From NCBI GenBank assembly GCA_943736015.1, contig OX031057.1, positions 37,534,501-37,598,500 on the forward strand: 64,000 nt of DNA, written 5' to 3'. Source of the DNA: Tridacna crocea. Taxonomy: Eukaryota > Mollusca > Bivalvia > Cardiida > Cardiidae. Shown here piece by piece: positions 39,750 to 50,102 of this stretch (positions are counted from its first letter, which is position 1; each line of letters starts with the position of its first letter). The notes beneath the pieces are model-generated. The model was not told the DNA's origin. It did not search any database and saw only the letters and a list, made by a program, of their open reading frames with translations. The translations under genes were made by a program, and so were the position numbers.

Positions 39750-40931
39750 ACAAAAAAATTTTTAAGGCCAAGATCTGAGTCTCTTTTCTCAAAGTCTGAA
39801 CTTGATATTTTTCTCCACCCAGGCATTTGGTCCATGGTTGTCTTTGAGCATGCAAATATTTGCATGAAAACTTCACAAGCCTTAGATTGCCAAATGTTGG
39901 TATTGGATAATTGTTTATATGCAAATTTCAAGCATTTTTGTTTCATCAAAGTGGCTGAATATTTAATGATGACAATATGTGATTCTCAGCATCTTTAATT
40001 CTTTACCATATGACAACATTGTAGACATTGTTACATACACAGTCATGTTATTCCAATGCTAAAAGTTCAGCAAACAGGAATTACAGTAAAACCTTCAGTT
40101 TCAATACACAAATTTTGTGCTTTTGCAATCTTTGCCAACCAAGGGTGAAGATTACTGTGTTGCTTTTTTCACCCTTGCCTGATGTAGTCAAAATTTGTAA
40201 CCCCTGAGATATGCTTAATCATTTGTTGCAGCTGTTTTAAAGGCATTTAAGTCAAATTGCATGTTACATTTGCTATCTATCTACAGCAAATCATGAAGGA
40301 AAAATAGGGACCTCAAAATTGTCAGATAAACTGGGAATTATTACTACAATGTGTTCACATAACATTCTGTGTGTACTTTTTGTAAAGAGTTAAATGTGGC
40401 ATTTTTTTAGGTTTATGTGTTGTAATTCTAGGGCTGACACATATCTGAATTCAGTGGGTGAAATTTGGCAGGAATTACAAATTTTGACTTTATCAGCCAA
40501 GGGTGAATAGAGCAATGTATGTAGTGAACCTCACCCTTGGCTAACAAAAGTGGACTGTTTGCTGCAAGTAAGTAACAAATTAATGACAAACTTTAGTCAT
40601 TTAAAAATATTTTTTTAAAGGAAAAACTATTTGCACAGTGTTTTCAGAAGTGGTGTTTGGCATGGTGAAAAGATTCTGTTTAGTTTTTCTTATAGGCCAA
40701 ATAGTCAATTCAGTGATAACCTTAACATAAATGTGATAACCTTAACATAAATGTGATTAAAAGCCACTACTACAAAATACTGATGCATAGCTTCAAGGTT
40801 GCCAAGATTTGTAAGACCGAAAACTTCACAGCCCTGATGGAAATTTCTTAAAACTGCTCATACCATAATTCTAGTGAAGACTGTGAATTGCATCTTATGA
40901 TTTACTATTCGCTTGTTTTTCGTAGGTGAAT
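39750..40931. other. Intronic stretch with two 'GCCAAGGGTGAA' hairpins
   Basis: Near 40137-40175 and 40495-40550, 'ccaagggtgaa...ttcacccttg' and 'gccaagggtgaa...cctcacccttggc' form inverted pairs. A related pair lies at 55960-56280, so these are probably arms of a small element family. A 20-bp tandem duplication ('gtgataaccttaacataaat') is at 40715-40755. Confidence 0.5.
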
Positions 40932-41160
40932 TTAACCCTTTACCCCATAAGGCATTTCTATGGTATCTCTAATTGACACTAAATGACAGCAAGGATGAAG
41001 CAGTTTCTTATATGTATATTACACCTTTTGATAGCATTGAAAACATTGTGACAAAAGGTGAAATTGCTCGTCACGAGCAATTTCACCTTTTGCCACAATG
41101 TTTTCCAAAGGCACCTACAAGCAGTGCATAGAATTGAGTATCTATGGAGTAAAGGGTTAA
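40932..41160 (+). mobile_element. Palindromic TTAA element, subfamily B, full length
   Basis: TTAACCCTTTACCCCATAAGGC to GGAGTAAAGGGTTAA. Palindrome with one mismatch (CATTGTGACAAAAGG). Confidence 0.95.
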
Positions 41161-41377
41161 TAATGTGATCAGTTTTTTTTCTACACAACAAAGTGAAAGT
41201 TTTCATTGTAACTGTAATATTGTAATGTTAAAGCTTCAGCAAAAAGGAAGTAAGGTATAGTGTTCTATCATGTCCTCTTTGTCTTCCCATTGCTTTATAA
41301 GGTGGTATTGGTTGTAGGTCCTTGTATACTTCATGGGTATTTGTAAGTAGACATTGCAGCTTTTTGTCTGTAGACTT

Positions 41378-41602
41378 AATCCTTGATCCCATCATTAAAT
41401 TTTAGACTTGTCAACATAGAAAGGATTTGCAGGCAACAGATCTAAGGTGGTTCAGATGATGAGGTTGTCCTTTATAGGATAGAAAACATTGTTGGCAAAG
41501 AAGAAAATGCTGGTTACCAGAATTTACTGTTTTTCCCATAATGTTCTCAAAGACTTCTCTTTCAGGATCGTTAAAAGATGGGATTGTAAAGTAAAGGGTT
41601 AA
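41378..41602 (-). mobile_element. Subfamily A palindromic element
   Basis: Left terminus decayed ('aatccttgatcccatcattaaattttag'), right end GTAAAGTAAAGGGTTAA. Centre GCTGGTTACCAGAATTTAC. Confidence 0.8.
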
Positions 41603-41745
41603 ACTCTATACCACACAAGGCCTTGTGTCTATCGATGAAGAAGAAGGCTCTAGAAAACATGATTAGAAAATAGAAAATGCTAGTTAACAGCATTTTATCC
41701 TTTTCCCAAATTGTTTTCTATCCTTTTAAAGACAAATTGCGTAAC
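41599..41745 (+). mobile_element. Subfamily A element, right part missing, sharing a TTAA
   Basis: TTAAACTCTATACCACACAAGGCC start uses the TTAA that ends the previous copy. Centre 'gctagttaacagc'. Broken off at 'aaagacaaattgcgtaac'. Confidence 0.7.
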
Positions 41746-41960
41746 TCATAAACAATGCCAAAATTTTAGACTTGACCAAATTATAAGCATTTGCAGACAA
41801 CAAAATGAATGTGATTGAAAAATTGAAATTTGATTTCTGAAGAGTAGAAAACAATGTGAGAACAGGAGAAAATGCTGGTTACCAGCATTTTCTCCTTTTC
41901 CCACCATGATTTCAGAGGGCACTCACTGTCAGTTTTGTGTGAAATTACCGTAATGGGGTG
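41745..41960 (-). mobile_element. Subfamily A palindromic element
   Basis: 'caatgccaaaattttagacttgacc' start without TTAA, perfect centre GCTGGTTACCAGC, right end decayed to 'gtgaaattaccgtaatggggtg'. Confidence 0.75.
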
Positions 41961-42160
41961 TACATGATGGAAAGTCTGGTTTTATATATCTCATCCTTAT
42001 GAAATTATAAAATGAAGTCTATTGAAAATGAAGAAAATCTATCATTATCAGAGACAAATGAGTCATTTTAAGATATCATTTCTCCCCTCTTCCCCCCCCC
42101 CCACTTTTTTTTTTCATGGCTAGTGGAGAGTGTAAGGCTCTCATGGGTCTCTTCCTTCAA

Positions 42161-42256
42161 GTCTTTACTCAAACAACAAAACAAAATTTTAGGATTGCAC
42201 CAAATTAAAAACATTTGCAGATGGCAAAGTAAATGTAGTTCAAATGATGATTTGTG
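42161..42256 (-). mobile_element. Subfamily A element, left half only
   Basis: 'gtctttactcaaacaacaaaacaaaattttaggattgcacc...ttgcagatggcaaagtaaatg'. Followed at 42258-42370 by an unrelated stretch with 'aaagtgtcgatcctggtcagacactgcagatgtgcaggctgatcagggtcaacactt', which resembles the hairpins of the MITE at 51859. Confidence 0.6.
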
Positions 42257-42445
42257 ACCCATCACACAAAAAGGGAGCATCTTGGAACTGCAGAAAGTGT
42301 CGATCCTGGTCAGACACTGCAGATGTGCAGGCTGATCAGGGTCAACACTTGGCTCACATATTTTCTGTATGAAAAGTGACCATTCTACCTTATACAATTA
42401 TTTTTGAACTATCAACTTTAATTGACCTGCACTTTCTTTGATCTG

Positions 42446-42710
42446 GCCCCGCCCAGGTGGCTCATTGGTGAGCCTCTCGGACTCGTGACCTGGTGGTTGT
42501 GAGTTTGATATCCGGTTGAGGCAAACTTTCTTTCAGGCATATTTTCGCCTCTCGCCTCTGCTGAAGCATATGAGAAAAGTAGTCAGTGGCTTTGGAAAGA
42601 AAGTTGTGTTGGTACTGGTGTGAGAAAGCTAGGAAACGTGTGCGTCACCGACCGCCATGACATGACCTTAGCTGTTAAAGTGGTGTTAAACCCCAATAAA
42701 ATATAAACAT
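42446..42710 (+). mobile_element. tRNA-derived SINE, full length
   Basis: Head: 'gcccaggtggctcattggtgagcctc' (box A region) and 'ggttgtgagtttgatatccgg' (box B-like). Body contains 'gcatattttcgcctctcgcctc', 'gtgcgtcaccgaccgccatgacatgacc', and the 3' tail 'gttaaagtggtgttaaaccccaataaaatataaac', the conserved tail type of many mollusc SINEs. Confidence 0.85.
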
Positions 42711-42787
42711 AAAATTTTTTTGATCTGTTTTTATTTAATTGATGTACAGCATTCCCAGATTGTCCCCATTTGCATGATATGTCACAC

Positions 42788-42912
42788 TTCTGTCTTTGAT
42801 AGGGCAGAAAATATTGTTGGACATGGAGAAAATATTGGTTACTGGCATTTTTGGTTTTCAAAATGAATCATTTTCAGTGTAGTTGAAGGCGGGATTGTGT
42901 GGTAAAGGGTTA
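42788..42912 (-). mobile_element. Subfamily A element, 5'-truncated
   Basis: 'tctttgatagggcagaaaatattgttgg' to 'ggcgggattgtgtggtaaagggttaa'. Palindrome reduced to 'ggagaaaatattggttactggcattttt'. Confidence 0.65.
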
Positions 42913-42953
42913 AATCTGTTCTATTCATAAACATCACACAGACATGTCCATCA

Positions 42954-43250
42954 TTATCCCTTTACCAAATGACAAAATTTTACACTGGTCCAAATTGAAA
43001 GCACTTGCAGACGACTAAATAAACATAAGTCAAAAATTGAAGTTTGTTTCCAGCAGGACAGGAAACATTGTGGGAAAAGGAGAAAAGGCTGGTTACTAAG
43101 TCAAAAATTGAAGTTTGTTTCCATCAGGACAGAAAACATTGTGGAAAAGGAGAAATGCTGGTTACCAGCATTTTCTCCATTACCCACAATGTTTTTAGCA
43201 GCTTTGATCTCAGGGTCGTAAAAACGAGGGATTGTTTGGTAAAGGGTTAA
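42954..43250 (-). mobile_element. Subfamily A element with duplicated left arm
   Basis: 'ttatccctttaccaaatgac' to GTTTGGTAAAGGGTTAA. The segment 'aagtcaaaaattgaagtttgtttccagcaggacaggaaacattgtgg...gctggttact' (about 72 bp) occurs twice in a row before the palindrome centre. It therefore has two left arms and one right arm, 297 bp in all. Confidence 0.85.
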
Positions 43251-43362
43251 AACAAGTATACTACAGAAAAGGATAATGTGATTATTACAAGACATGTACA
43301 TAGGAGCAGGTTTAGAAATCTTGTTGGAAGAAACACTCTGAAGCTGCTGTCGGAAAAAAAAA

Positions 43363-43575
43363 AAGCTTGTAAACAGCATTGACTCCTTTCATACAGTATT
43401 TTCTTCCCTCTCAAAGTTAAAATTCATCAGTTTGGCTGTTTTTCATTTTGTCTTCAAAAGTTTTCACTTGGGACAAGTCTAAAATTGTGTTTTTTGTAAA
43501 GGGTTAACTCTGTACCAAACAACAAAATTTAAGACTAGGGCAAATTGAAAGTCTTTGCACACTACAAATTAAATG
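43363..43575. mobile_element. Right half (plus) and left half (minus) joined at one TTAA
   Basis: 'aaacagcattgactcctttcatacag...gtgttttttgtaaagggttaa' ends at 43506. The minus left end TTAACTCTGTACCAAACAAC starts with the same TTAA and stops at 'cacactacaaatt'. Confidence 0.6.
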
Positions 43576-43579
43576 TTAT

Positions 43580-43807
43580 TTAACCCTTTACCAAAAAATC
43601 CCTTGTTTTTACAACCCTGAGATAGAAGCCTTTTGAAAACATTGTGGGTAAAGGAGAAAATGCTGGTAACCAGCATTTTCTCTCCTTTTCCCACAATGTT
43701 TTCTATCCTGCTGGAAACAAATTTCAGTTTTTGGGTTACATTTATTTTGTCTGCAAGTAATTTCAATTTGGACCAGTCTAACATTTTGTCATTTGGTAAA
43801 GAGTTAA
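43580..43807 (+). mobile_element. Palindromic TTAA element, subfamily A, full length
   Basis: TTAACCCTTTACCAAAAAATCCC to TTTGGTAAAGAGTTAA. The right arm has an extra TC (CATTTTCTCTCCTTTTCCC). Confidence 0.95.
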
Positions 43808-43826
43808 ATGATGGTAATTGTCTGTG

Positions 43827-43955
43827 AAAGTGAAGAAAGCCATGATGGAAAAGAAGACAATGCTGGTTACAAGCATTTTTTCCTTCTCCAACCAGATTTT
43901 CAATAGGCTCTATCTTCGGGACCGTTAAAACTCAGGTTTTGTGGTCAAGGGTTAA
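43827..43955 (-). mobile_element. Subfamily A element, 5'-truncated
   Basis: 'gaagaaagccatgatggaaaagaagacaatgctggttacaagc' to 'caggttttgtggtcaagggttaa'. Confidence 0.65.
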
Positions 43956-44060
43956 CCTGAGGTTGTTGGATTAGATATCATAAGCTTTTTTTTTCTCTGG
44001 CTGAGGTTTCCCAGTATAATTATTTGGTGAAAGCAACATTTACAAAACGATAAAAAGAAT

Positions 44061-44440
44061 GTTTAACCCTGAAGAGGTGTAGGCATTGAAGCAAAACACT
44101 AGAAAAAGCTGAAAATGCAGGGAATCACCACTTTTGCCTTTTTCCACGGTGTCTTCTACCCTATGAAAGACAAAGTCTATTATTGTAGCTATTGTGAAAT
44201 TTAATTTGCTGGCTACATTTGCTTTTAATTTTGACAAGTCTTAAATTTTGTTGTAAACAGTCACACACCAAAGCAAAAAGAACACCAGGTCCTGTAGATT
44301 TAAAAAAAAAAACATTTTTTTTTTATTTTGATTTTCAAAGACCCCAAAAAAGAAGAATGTTGAAAATGTTGTGGGCAATGGTAAAAACGCAGGTACCACT
44401 AGCACTGTTGGACAAATCTAAATTTTTGTCAATGTCTGAT
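44061..44440 (+). mobile_element. Two degenerate subfamily A copies
   Basis: The first runs from 'gtttaaccctgaagagg' to 'tcttaaattttgttgtaaac' (44260). A second shadow at 44325-44440 keeps 'tttcaaagaccccaaaaaagaagaatgttgaaaatgttgtggg' and 'ttggacaaatctaaatttttgtc' with the middle lost. An A/T homopolymer patch lies at 44300-44325. Confidence 0.5.
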
Positions 44441-44811
44441 TAAATTGTTCTTCAGATAGATTACAGTAACTGTGCATCTGATTATGCATTACTGGAGTTT
44501 TTTACAAGAATTGCATATAATACTCTATCCAAGCCACTGGTGACTAGCTGCTTTCGGACAGAAACAAAAGTTGAGACTCTTTTATTACCAGCCAGCACAA
44601 TTACAGACTTGTTCATGTCTAAAGGTTGCAGTTACTGCAAATTCACTCTATATCACATATTTATCTTTATAGGGTCCTATTTGATATGTCTTCTACAAAT
44701 GTTTCAAACTGTGCCAGTCTATGATCCTTTTATCATTTGGTGTACACTTGAAGTGTTTTCTGAAATCAGTGCTATCAAATTCATGGCAATAGCTCACCAA
44801 TACATAATGTA

Positions 44812-44938
44812 TCTTGGGTTTCACCTGCACTAGGCTGGGGCTCTAAAGTATCTCCGCCACAAAAACAAAGAGCTGCGACTGATGTTCAAATCATAGATCT
44901 TATCCATCACACCACTGATCCAAACAGGGCCCCGAGAT
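44812..44938 (-). mobile_element. Diverged tRNA-derived SINE, relative of 1437-1655
   Basis: 'cttgggtttcacctgcactaggctggggctctaaagtatct' matches 'cctgggtttcaccagtactaggctaggctctgaagtgtct' near 1507. The minus-strand head 'ggccctgtttggatcagtggtgtgatgg' holds a box A-like motif. Confidence 0.6.
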
Positions 44939-45216
44939 GAATCATAGAATTTTTGAGTGATATAGAATATAGGTGAAGAAGATATTATAATTAAGTTTGA
45001 AGAAAATATATGATTGCTTTGAGAGTAGGCTTTTAAAAAGCTATAAAATCATCTTTAAATGGCCAGCTGATCTACCCAATACTGTCCAGGTTGATTTTCA
45101 AACATTCTTAAAACTGTTAAAATAAAACAAAGGTAAAACATTTGCATAAGCAGGAATATAAACCATTGCCTTTTGACAGATTGGAAAACATATCAGGAGA
45201 AATAGCAAGTAACTGC

Positions 45217-45435
45217 TTAACACTTTACCAAACAACAAAAATTTAGACTGGTCCAAATTGAAAGGATTTGCAGACAACATATTAAATTTAACTGAAATGA
45301 TGATTTTTGATTTGGGTGGGGAAGAAAACATTGGAGAAAATGCTGGTTACCAGCATTTTCTCCTTTTCCCATATGTTTTCAAAAGCCTTCTCCTATAGGA
45401 TCGTTAAAACTCGAGATTGTGTGGTAATGGGTTAA
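45217..45435 (-). mobile_element. Palindromic TTAA element, subfamily A, shortened left arm
   Basis: TTAACACTTTACCAAACAAC to GTGGTAATGGGTTAA. The left arm has lost TGGGAAAA (AACATTGGAGAAAATG) while the right arm keeps CTCCTTTTCCCATATG. Confidence 0.9.
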
Positions 45436-45518
45436 ATCAATGGCATCTTTTTTCCCCACCATATTTTCAAAAGCAGTCCTCTGTTGGTTTGAAAAAAGGC
45501 ATATTTTTGCTGTATGGA

Positions 45519-45747
45519 TTAACCCTTTCCCAAACGTTAAATTTTGGACCAGTCCAAATTGAAAGCATTTTGCAGATGACAAATTAACAGTTGCTAGAAA
45601 GATGATTTTTCTATATGATAGGGTAGAAAACATTGTGGGAAAAGGAGAAAATGCTGGTTACCAGCCTTTTCTCCTTTTCCCACAATGTTTTCAAAAGGTT
45701 TCTATTCCTAACCCATAAAAACCAGGGATTGTTTGGGAAAGGGTTAA
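45519..45747 (-). mobile_element. Subfamily A variant with CCCTTTCCC terminus, full length
   Basis: TTAACCCTTTCCCAAACGTTAAATTTTGGACC to TTTGGGAAAGGGTTAA. One arm mismatch (CAGCCTTTTCTCC). Sister of the copy at 35100. Confidence 0.95.
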
Positions 45748-46079
45748 AGCTGACTTTGATTGGGAAGCAACTACCTCTGCTGTTGTCCTCGGAATATGCT
45801 TTGATTTTCTATCCAGATACACTTCTTTCCTTTTTATTTGTGCTAAGTATGGAATGGATTTTTTACATTGTATAAGCACTGTTAAGGCTTTATTACACGA
45901 AAAGAGGTAATATTTGTAGAATTATTCCAAATGAATGGATTATCCCTTTGGCGTAATGTCTACAGCTGTCTGAAAGATGTCACTTGGCAAAGAAAATTGC
46001 AATCATTTGATATATTTCAGAGACGGAAGATGTTCATTTGATGTATTAGAACTCTAACTATTGATTTTAATTCTACTCT

Positions 46080-46308
46080 AAACCCCTCATCAAACTATCA
46101 AGACTTTAACAACCCTAAGGAGGAAGGCTTTTGAAAATATTGTTGGAAAAGGAGAAAATGAGGGTTACCTGCATTTTCTCCTTTTCTCACAGTGTTTTCT
46201 ACCCTATCAAGGACTACTATCATCATTAATGAGCCAACTTTAATTTGTCATTTGCAAATGCTTTCAATTTGGACATGTCCTGCATCTTGTCATTTGGTAA
46301 AAAGTTAA
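46080..46308 (+). mobile_element. Subfamily A palindromic element
   Basis: 'aaacccctcatcaaactatcaag' start, TTTGGTAAAAAGTTAA end. Centre 'gagggttacctgc'. Confidence 0.8.
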
Positions 46309-46740
46309 CAAAATCACAAAATTTCAGACCTGCCGTGCTAATTTAAAGCATTTGCAGAAGAAAATTTAAATGTGGCACAAATGATGAAAGGAGTACCATA
46401 AATGATTGAACAGTTTTGGAAAAAAAATAGAGGAAAATGTTTGTTACCTTAGTATTCCCAGGAAGATTTCAAAAGTCTTCTATGTTAGACTTGTTAAAAT
46501 ATGGGACTGTCTGGTAGAAGGATCAACCCTATGAGACACAATCTTGAGTTTTAATGACCTTAATGAAAGGGCCTTTTGCATTGCAAGAAAAGGAGAAAAT
46601 GCTTTGAACCACCTTTTTCCTTCTTTCACAATGTCCTATACCCTTTCAAAGTAAAATTCCAATTGTTGAGTCTCTGTATATTGTTGTCTGAAAATGCTTT
46701 TGATTTTGAGTAGGCTAAAATTTCACTGTTAGGTACTTAA
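46305..46740. mobile_element. Two diverged subfamily A copies back to back
   Basis: Minus copy about 46305-46534 ('ttaacaaaatcacaaaatttcagacctgcc' to 'gactgtctggtagaaggatcaa'), then a plus copy to 46740 ('tcaaccctatgagacacaatcttgag' to 'tgttaggtacttaa'). Both palindromes are decayed. Confidence 0.65.
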
Positions 46741-46963
46741 CCCATTACCACACAATCCTTACTTTTGACGACCCTGAGAAACCCTGAAGCCTTTAGAAAA
46801 CATTGTGGGAAAGAAGAAAACGCTGGTAACCAGCATTTTCTCCTTTTCCCACAATGTTTTCTACCCTTAACTATACAAATTAAAAATTTTCAGTCACTTT
46901 TGTCATCTGCAAATGCTTTCAATTTGGACAAACCTAAATTTTTGTCGTTTGGTAATGAGTTAA
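46737..46963 (+). mobile_element. Palindromic TTAA element, subfamily A, full length
   Basis: TTAACCCATTACCACACAATCC to GGTAATGAGTTAA. A 5-bp duplication in the left flank ('accctgagaaaccctgaagcc'). It shares its left TTAA with the preceding diverged copy. Confidence 0.95.
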
Positions 46964-47163
46964 AAAACTTAAATAACAACTAGAATTTACGTTGAAGCCA
47001 TTTGCAATGGACTAATTTAGTTTGGTTTTAATGACTGTGTTGAGTGTTAAATGGGTATATTCCACCATTTGTGGAGGAAAATCGAGAAATGCTAGTGGTC
47101 AGCATTTCTTTTTTATCCACAATCCTCTTAAGCTATCTTTCACTGGATCTTGAAATGATTGCT

Positions 47164-47385
47164 CAACTCATTACCAAATGACAAAATTCTAGGTTTGTCC
47201 AAATCGAAAGCATTTGCAGATGACAAAAGTAACTGAAAATTTTAAATTTGTTTTGTGAAGGGTTGAAAACATTCTGGGAAAAGGAGAAAATGATGGTTAC
47301 CACCATTTCTTCTTTTCCCACAATGTTTTCCAAAGGCTTCTTTCTCAAGGTAGTCAATAGTAGGGATTGTGTGGTAATGGTTTAA
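47164..47385 (-). mobile_element. Palindromic element, subfamily A, full length
   Basis: 'tcaactcattaccaaatgac' to GTGGTAATGGTTTAA. Centre GATGGTTACCACC with CTTCTTTTCCC on the right arm. A further shadow palindrome is visible just upstream at 47085-47130. Confidence 0.85.
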
Positions 47386-47670
47386 GGTGGTAAAGTTTTA
47401 AAGTAAGCAAGCACATGCAGCCAGGGTTTTCCGTAGACTTTTTCAACAAGGGGCTTAAATGACCCCTTATATTTGAGTGAAAGGATAAAACTTTCAAATT
47501 TATGGAGGTATACTCATGGAAAACCCTGCAAATTCTATTATTACAATATGTGAATTTTTTATTCTCCCCTTCTCTCTCTTCATCTCACAATCATAAATAT
47601 ATGGATCCATTCTACACATGTAAGTTAACTTTAATATTTTTTCTAGAAGATTTTGCACCTTTAGTATTTT

Positions 47671-47894
47671 TATAACCCTTTACCAAACAGTCCCATACTA
47701 TAACAACCCTGACATTAATGCTTTTGAAAAGGAAAGACACAAGCAGGAGATGCTGTTATCCAGCATTTTCCCATTTTCTACAGTGATTTTTGATCCTATC
47801 AGGACAAATCCAACTACTATAGCTAAGTATATTTTGTTATCTGGCATTTGCTTTAATTTGGAAAAGTCTAAAATATTGTGGTTTGGTAAAGGGT
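47671..47894 (+). mobile_element. Subfamily A palindromic element, diverged
   Basis: 'tataaccctttaccaaacagtccc' to 'gtggtttggtaaagggt'. Palindrome decayed ('gacacaagcaggagatgctgttatccagc'). Confidence 0.75.
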
Positions 47895-48043
47895 GGAAGT
47901 GTGTATTCCTGTGAGCAATAGTGACTGATATGTGTTGCTTTATTTTTTTTTTATTGTTTTCTTTAATTTATTTTTAGTTTCAATCACATTTATTTGAATT
48001 TGTGTAACTTCTGCATCATATGTGTGATTGGAGGACTTTATTG

Positions 48044-48161
48044 ACTCTTTACCAACCCAGATACTGTGTGGTAACCAGCATTCTCTTCTTTTCCCCCATT
48101 GTTTTCAAAAGGCCTCTTGCTCAGGGTTGTTAGAATGGGGGATTGTATGGTAAAGGGTTAA
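48044..48161 (-). mobile_element. Subfamily A element with left interior deleted
   Basis: 'ttgactctttaccaacccag' passes within ~15 bp to 'gtggtaaccagcattctcttcttttccc'. Right end 'ggattgtatggtaaagggttaa'. Confidence 0.7.
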
Positions 48162-48509
48162 GATAAACATGCTCTCCAGTCCAGTTTCCCATCCAGACAC
48201 GGTATTCACCAACTACTCTTGGTTTCAGTTCTACATGTACTTAAGTTAGAAAATAACTCAATTTTTAGTACCAATTGGTTAAGACTGTTGTTACTCTAAA
48301 ATTTAGTAGGTTCTTTAGAATTAGGATAAAATGTTACCGAAATTTGTTGGTGATAAGCCCTGTTGTCACTTTCCCCTCAAGCATGTAAAGTTTGCCTCCA
48401 TCCCCATATTATAGTCAAAAGAAACAGAAAGAACAAGAAGGGATGTTGTTGGGAGAAAAATGTAGGAATGAGCTTTTTGTTTTATCAGTGTGCTTTGGTT
48501 TTTTCCCTA

Positions 48510-48690
48510 GATTTAAGTTGTGTTAAGAAGAATTAAGAAGCTGCTGGTAGCCAGCAGTTTCTTTATTACCAGGCACACATTTCTCCATCTAAAACAAATT
48601 CCCATATTTGAGTCGTATTTAGTTTTATTTGCAAGTGCTTTCAGTATGTGCAAGTCTGAAAGTTTTATTATCTAGTAAAGACTTATCAGG
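48510..48690 (+). mobile_element. Subfamily A palindromic element, degenerate
   Basis: 'aagctgctggtagccagcagtttc' is a compact re-paired centre. Right flank 'attcccatatttgagtcgtatttagttttatttgcaagtgctttcag' and end 'tatctagtaaagacttat'. Confidence 0.6.
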
Positions 48691-49289
48691 ATTTGTTTGC
48701 TGTTGCAAGTCAAGCTTTTCAGATGTTCATGTGGTATTGAAATTTTTATGTGTTTTGCTGCATGAAATGATTATTTATTAAGTACTAATTTAACACATTT
48801 TCTGTGAAATTCCTGATGATGGTGCTATAGTAATAAAAAACAGGTCACATGAACAATTTGACAATCAAAGTTAGCTCCCACGCTGTAAAGTTTCCTGTCA
48901 GGAGAGTGATAAACTACCCATGGATCCTTTTTATTTTTGTGTTGACTTTAGCAGTGGTTTTGCTCAATAGCAGCATCAGTAGTGTGATTAGACTACATGC
49001 ATCTTGCTTAAAGTAACATTTTGTGAATTTGCATGAAATGCTTTTGAGTATGATACAGGGAAAGATTGAGAATCTGAAAAAAGGTCACATAGAAACCGCT
49101 GAATGATACTATTTGTTACAACACATAATTATTCAGATATACCAATACTATGAACATTATTTTTTTACATAGAATTTGGATATAAGGATAATAATTATTG
49201 TAAAAAAGATCCCAATGTTGTAAGGACTACATAAAAAAGTAAAGTAACAATATGGTATTTTTATTTACTTGGATTAGAAATGGTCGTCA
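48691..49289. other. Intronic stretch with no clear feature
   Basis: AT-rich sequence; no repeat ends, coding signal or RNA gene recognised. Confidence 0.4.
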
Positions 49290-49505
49290 TTAACTCTTTC
49301 CCAAACAATTTCAGGTTTTCTCTGTAAAAGAAGCCATTTGAAAACACTTTGGGTAAAGGAGAAAATGCTGGTAACAAGCATTTTCTCACAATGTTTTCAA
49401 CCCTTCTCAAACCAAATTTCAAATTTTGAGTCACTTTAAATTTGTTGCCTGCTAATGCTTTCAGTTTGGAACAGTCTAAAATTTTGTCATCTGGTAAAGA
49501 GTTTA
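49290..49505 (+). mobile_element. Palindromic TTAA element, subfamily A
   Basis: TTAACTCTTTCCCAAACAATTTCAGG to 'tctggtaaagagtttag'. The right arm has lost TCCTTTTCC (AAGCATTTTCTCACAATG). Confidence 0.85.
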
Positions 49506-49899
49506 GCTGATACAAAAAAAGTTTTCTGTAGTGTTTTAAAGATGTAGCAGGTTTAGTAACACTCCTGATCACATTCCAGTCAAACTTTTTCCCTCATTTG
49601 TAACTTTCCTGTATGTAAATATGAACAGATCTGTCTTTCCCGCACCAATAGTTGATAGTGCAGTTCATGTTGCAGTTGTAAATTCCAGACCTTAAATGAT
49701 GAAGTGAATGTTGATTTATAGTTAATTTAGACTCCTATGTGAAGAATGAATTAAAAAAGATATTTGGAATATTTCAATAGTGTAAGCAACCTGGATATTG
49801 TAATGTTAGGTCTGTTTTTGCGAGCCATTTAAATGATTTTATAAAGTAAAGAACGATGTTTATCTGAATGCGTATGGCATGTCCTGTGCCACATGTTCT

Positions 49900-50084
49900 T
49901 GGTTCATGGAAGCAGGAAAATAATGGTATCCAGCATGATCTCTCTCTCAAACTATTTTCCTGCCTTTTCAGACAAATTTTCCTGTCAGTTGAGTCCCACA
50001 CAAATTGCTGTCATTGTTAATCGCCCAAAATTTTATTACTGCCAGTATAATACATCTAAAATGTTGTGCTCTAGTAAAGGGTTA
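49900..50084 (+). mobile_element. Subfamily A palindromic element, degenerate
   Basis: 'atggaagcaggaaaataatggtatccagc' then 'ttttcagacaaattttcctgtcagttgagtc' and the end 'tctagtaaagggttaat'. Confidence 0.55.
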
Positions 50085-50102
50085 ATCATCATTTTTAGCT
50101 CA

